Positions 5,881 through 7,106 of a stretch of DNA of 7,106 nucleotides are shown here, one piece after another (within the stretch, counting starts at the first letter, position 1; each line of letters starts with the position of its first letter). The stretch comes from Candidatus Latescibacterota bacterium (GTDB taxonomy: Bacteria; Latescibacterota; UBA2968; UBA8231). The translations under genes were made by a program, and so were the position numbers. Below the pieces are notes generated by a model. It was not told the DNA's origin and searched no databases. It saw only the letters and a list, made by a program, of their open reading frames with translations. Location: assembly GCA_022825185.1 (NCBI GenBank), contig JAJDYK010000202.1, positions 1 to 7,106 on the forward strand, read 5' to 3'.

Positions 5881-5907
5881 TTGCAAAAATTATCATCGCA
5901 AAATTAT
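5881..5907. repeat. Direct repeat TTGCAAAAATTAT / TCGCAAAATTAT
   Basis: The two near-copies (5881-5893 and 5896-5907) are 15 bp apart, and the second overlaps the -10 box of the UVR-motif gene. The ten bases TGCAAAAATT also occur in the palindrome at 4042-4057. A shared regulator is conceivable, but AT-rich chance similarity is likely. Confidence 0.25.
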
Positions 5908-5931
5908 AACCGAGTTGATGGGTTCCGGCAA
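5903..5931 (-). promoter_or_regulatory. Sigma-70 promoter of the UVR-motif gene
   Basis: On the minus strand, TTGCCG (5926-5931, 4 of 6) is followed after 17 bp by a perfect TATAAT (5903-5908). The start would be near 5896, leaving a leader of about 47 bases with GAGG before the ATG. Spacing and -10 box are ideal. Confidence 0.7.
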
Positions 5932-5940
5932 TGACCTTCC

Positions 5941-5981
5941 CGCAGGCTGGGAGCCGAAGTCTCCCTGGCTCCTAGCCTGCG
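5941..5981. repeat. Long inverted repeat (15-bp arms) just upstream of the sigma-54-like element
   Basis: CGCAGGCTGGGAGCC (5941-5955) and GGCTCCTAGCCTGCG (5967-5981) match at 14 of 15 positions, the remaining one allowing a G-U pair, around an 11-base loop. No T-run follows on the plus strand, so it is not a standard terminator in that direction. It ends one base before the -24 box at 5983. It could be an operator, a cruciform-forming element or a weak transcription barrier. Confidence 0.65.
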
Positions 5982-5982
5982 A

Positions 5983-5999
5983 TGGCATAGTTTATGCTA
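5983..5999 (+). promoter_or_regulatory. Candidate sigma-54 promoter of the GAF-AAA+ activator
   Basis: TGGCATAGTTTATGCTA has GG (5984-5985) and GC (5996-5997) exactly ten bases apart and the same TGGCAT as the element at 3762. The -12 box is ATGCT instead of TTGCT. Transcription would begin near 6009 with a leader of about 170 bases. No good sigma-70 alternative was found; TACAAT (5998-6003) lacks a -35 box. This would imply autoregulation or control by another sigma-54 activator. Confidence 0.45.
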
Positions 6000-6038
6000 C
6001 AATAATGTACGACGCATTCTCGACACTTGGCTTTAATG

Positions 6039-6055
6039 ACGCCCTCTTAGGGCGT
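6039..6055 (+). other. Leader hairpin ACGCCCT-CTT-AGGGCGT
   Basis: A perfect seven-pair stem with a three-base loop, followed ten bases later by TATTTTT. The distance to the T-run is too great for a standard terminator. It would lie about 30 bases into a transcript from the element at 5983. A second weak stem, ACCAC/GTGGT (6090-6105), is followed directly by CTTTT. Confidence 0.4.
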
Positions 6056-6117
6056 GTGACACTGTATTTTTGGTCGATTTTCCGTTTTAACCACGAACAT
6101 GTGGTCTTTTGATATTT

Positions 6118-6157
6118 ACAAAAATGTTGTTTTTACCCATACTAATGACAAAAATGT
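6118..6157. repeat. Two copies of ACAAAAATGT, 30 bp apart
   Basis: ACAAAAATGT at 6118-6127 and 6148-6157 are each short palindromes (ACA-N4-TGT), with starts exactly 30 bp apart, about three helical turns, so they lie roughly on one face of DNA. The second extends to GACAAAAATGTC. They sit 20-60 bases before the activator ATG, where a bound protein would block transcription or translation signals. Confidence 0.4.
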
Positions 6158-6177
6158 CGTAAAATAGGATGGTTCAC

Positions 6178-7106
6178 ATGTCCACCTTACCAACCGCCAG
6201 CGCCCAACAACAAATCTCCATCTTACACGAAATCGGGCAAATACTAGGCTCGACGACCAAGTTTGAGGAGGCGCTCAACGTCATTCTCAAGCTCATGTGC
6301 GACCAACTCGACATGAGTTTGGGGACGGTCAGCCTTTTGAGCCAAGAAGCCTCCGAAGTCTCTATCGACGTAGCCTATGGACTCTCGCAATCGGAAATCA
6401 AGCGCGGCCGCTACGACGTCGGGGAAGGCATCACCGGCAAGGTCGTGGAATCGGGCAAGCCCGTGATCGTGCCGCGCATCAGCAGCGAGCCGCTCTTCCT
6501 CAACCGCACCGGCGCTCGCGGCAGTTCGGCCAAGAACCAGACCTCGTTCATTTGCGTGCCCATCCTCCAGCAGCAGCAGGTAGTAGGCACCATTAGCGTT
6601 GATATTCCTTATAAAGACAACGAAAGCCTGCAAGATACCGTGCGCCTGCTGTCCATCATATCCGTCATGATCGGCCAATCGGTCGCCGCTCGCCAACGCG
6701 CCCGCGCCGAACAAACCCAGCTTCTCGACGAAAACTTGCGCCTGCAAAATGAGCTCCGCGAGCGCTTTCACCCCGCCAACCTCATCGGCAACTCTCGCCC
6801 CATGCAGGAGGTTTGCCAGCTCATCGGCCAAGTGGCTCCCAGCGATGCCACCGTCCTGTTGCGCGGCGCGAGCGGCACGGGTAAAGAACTTGCCGCAGAT
6901 GCCATACATTACAACAGCTTACGCGCCGACAAACCCTTTGTCAAAGTACACGTCGCCGCCCTGCCAGAAACCTTGGTCGAATCCGAACTATTCGGCCACG
7001 AGCGCGGCGCTTACACCGGGGCCTCAACGAGCAAAGCCGGCCGGTTTGAACGAGCGCGCGGCGGGACGATTTTCCTCGACGAAATCGGCGAACTCAGCTT
7101 GGGCGC
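6178..7106 (+). CDS. GAF-domain sigma-54 activator, NifA-like architecture (3' end outside the window)
   Basis: An enhancer-binding protein with a sensory N-terminal GAF domain and a sigma-54-interacting AAA+ ATPase; the C-terminal DNA-binding part is beyond the edge. Of 309 codons present, about 13-170 form the GAF domain ([18 protein letters not shown] at 82-99, SFICVPI at 123-129), about 172-196 a short coiled linker, and from 201 the AAA+ domain. That domain has Walker A GASGTGKE (230-237; usual GE is GA), GAYTGA (277-282), and Walker [10 protein letters not shown] (297-305). H258 stands where most family members have the glutamate-switch Asn (VKVHVAAL for VxVNCAAL). The ATG at 6178 has AGGA eight bases upstream. 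The GAF-AAA+ order recalls NifA and FhlA-like regulators, but no nitrogenase genes are here, so NifA function is not claimed. Confidence 0.9.
   Translation, partial: MSTLPTASAQQQISILHEIGQILGSTTKFEEALNVILKLMCDQLDMSLGTVSLLSQEASEVSIDVAYGLSQSEIKRGRYDVGEGITGKVVESGKPVIVPRISSEPLFLNRTGARGSSAKNQTSFICVPILQQQQVVGTISVDIPYKDNESLQDTVRLLSIISVMIGQSVAARQRARAEQTQLLDENLRLQNELRERFHPANLIGNSRPMQEVCQLIGQVAPSDATVLLRGASGTGKELAADAIHYNSLRADKPFVKVHVAALPETLVESELFGHERGAYTGASTSKAGRFERARGGTIFLDEIGELSLG

Larger units (their letters stand above)
5850..6177. other. 328-bp divergent control region
   Basis: The AT-rich region between the UVR-motif gene and the GAF-AAA+ activator. It holds the sigma-70 promoter of the former, a 15-bp-stem inverted repeat, a sigma-54-like element, two further hairpins and a repeated ACAAAAATGT. 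The only open frame across it (TTG at 5915 to 6112) runs through the hairpins and lacks a ribosome binding site; I take it as non-coding. Confidence 0.7.

Noticed and set aside
5915..6112. 65-codon open frame between the UVR-motif gene and the GAF-AAA+ activator
   Set aside because: TTG start without ribosome binding site, runs through two hairpins and the sigma-54-like element, and its sequence resembles no family I know.
6118..6157. ACAAAAATGT pair as NifA-type upstream sites
   Set aside because: NifA sites are TGT-N10-ACA; here the half-sites are in the opposite order with four bases between, and they lie downstream of the candidate promoter.
6244..6909. Long minus-strand open frame (221 codons)
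   Set aside because: Antisense shadow of the GAF-AAA+ gene, whose domains are unmistakable; no start signal on the minus strand.
6178..7106. Calling the GAF-AAA+ activator NifA
   Set aside because: The domain order fits, but many non-nitrogen-fixation regulators share it and no nif genes are in the window.

Overview
The window holds three partial or complete menaquinone genes on the minus strand (mqnC, mqnE, menG), followed on the plus strand by a sigma-54-type response regulator and a primary-type sigma-70 factor. After these come a convergent minus-strand gene with a C-terminal UVR motif and the first 309 codons of a second, GAF-containing sigma-54 activator that runs off the right edge. 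Coding DNA is GC-rich, while the two long intergenic stretches (3585-4091 and 5850-6177) are clearly AT-richer. There are no tRNA, rRNA, CRISPR or insertion-sequence signals. The organism is a Gram-negative-type bacterium that respires with menaquinone made by the futalosine route. The short sigma-70 factor (290 aa, no region 1.1, RQLKERAL in region 4.2) resembles the primary sigma factors of the Bacteroidota/Gemmatimonadota/Latescibacterota (FCB) side of the tree. That placement is inference and is not firm.

Region by region: 1-2175 is an operon read right to left, menG > mqnE > mqnC. It encodes the last methylation step and the two radical-SAM steps of menaquinone synthesis. menG has a TTGACA -35 box so close to its ATG that its mRNA may be leaderless. 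Only 44 bp separate menG from the divergent response regulator (REC-AAA+-Fis HTH, 2220-3584), which has no kinase gene beside it. Region 3585-4091 is a 507-bp regulatory stretch with a near-consensus sigma-54 promoter (TGGCAT-N5-TTGCT), two GTGCAAA/TTTGCAC palindromes and a possible 29-codon leader ORF. The sigma factor follows at 4092-4964, then a strong 16-bp-stem terminator shared with the convergent UVR-motif gene (5076-5849). That gene has its own good sigma-70 promoter (TTGCCG-N17-TATAAT). Region 5850-6177 also holds a second GG-N10-GC sigma-54-type element, several hairpins and a repeated ACAAAAATGT element upstream of the GAF-AAA+ activator.

The window mixes house-keeping metabolism with a regulatory cluster. 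Two sigma-54 activators flank a sigma-70 gene, and both the sigma-70 gene and the second activator have sigma-54-like promoters with the same TGGCAT box. The simplest reading is a sigma cascade in which sigma-54 plus a local activator sets expression of the sigma-70 factor and of the second activator. This is a hypothesis drawn from promoter-like sequences. I see no protein family here that is clearly undescribed. The unusual points are the promoter architecture and several substitutions at key AAA+ and receiver residues.
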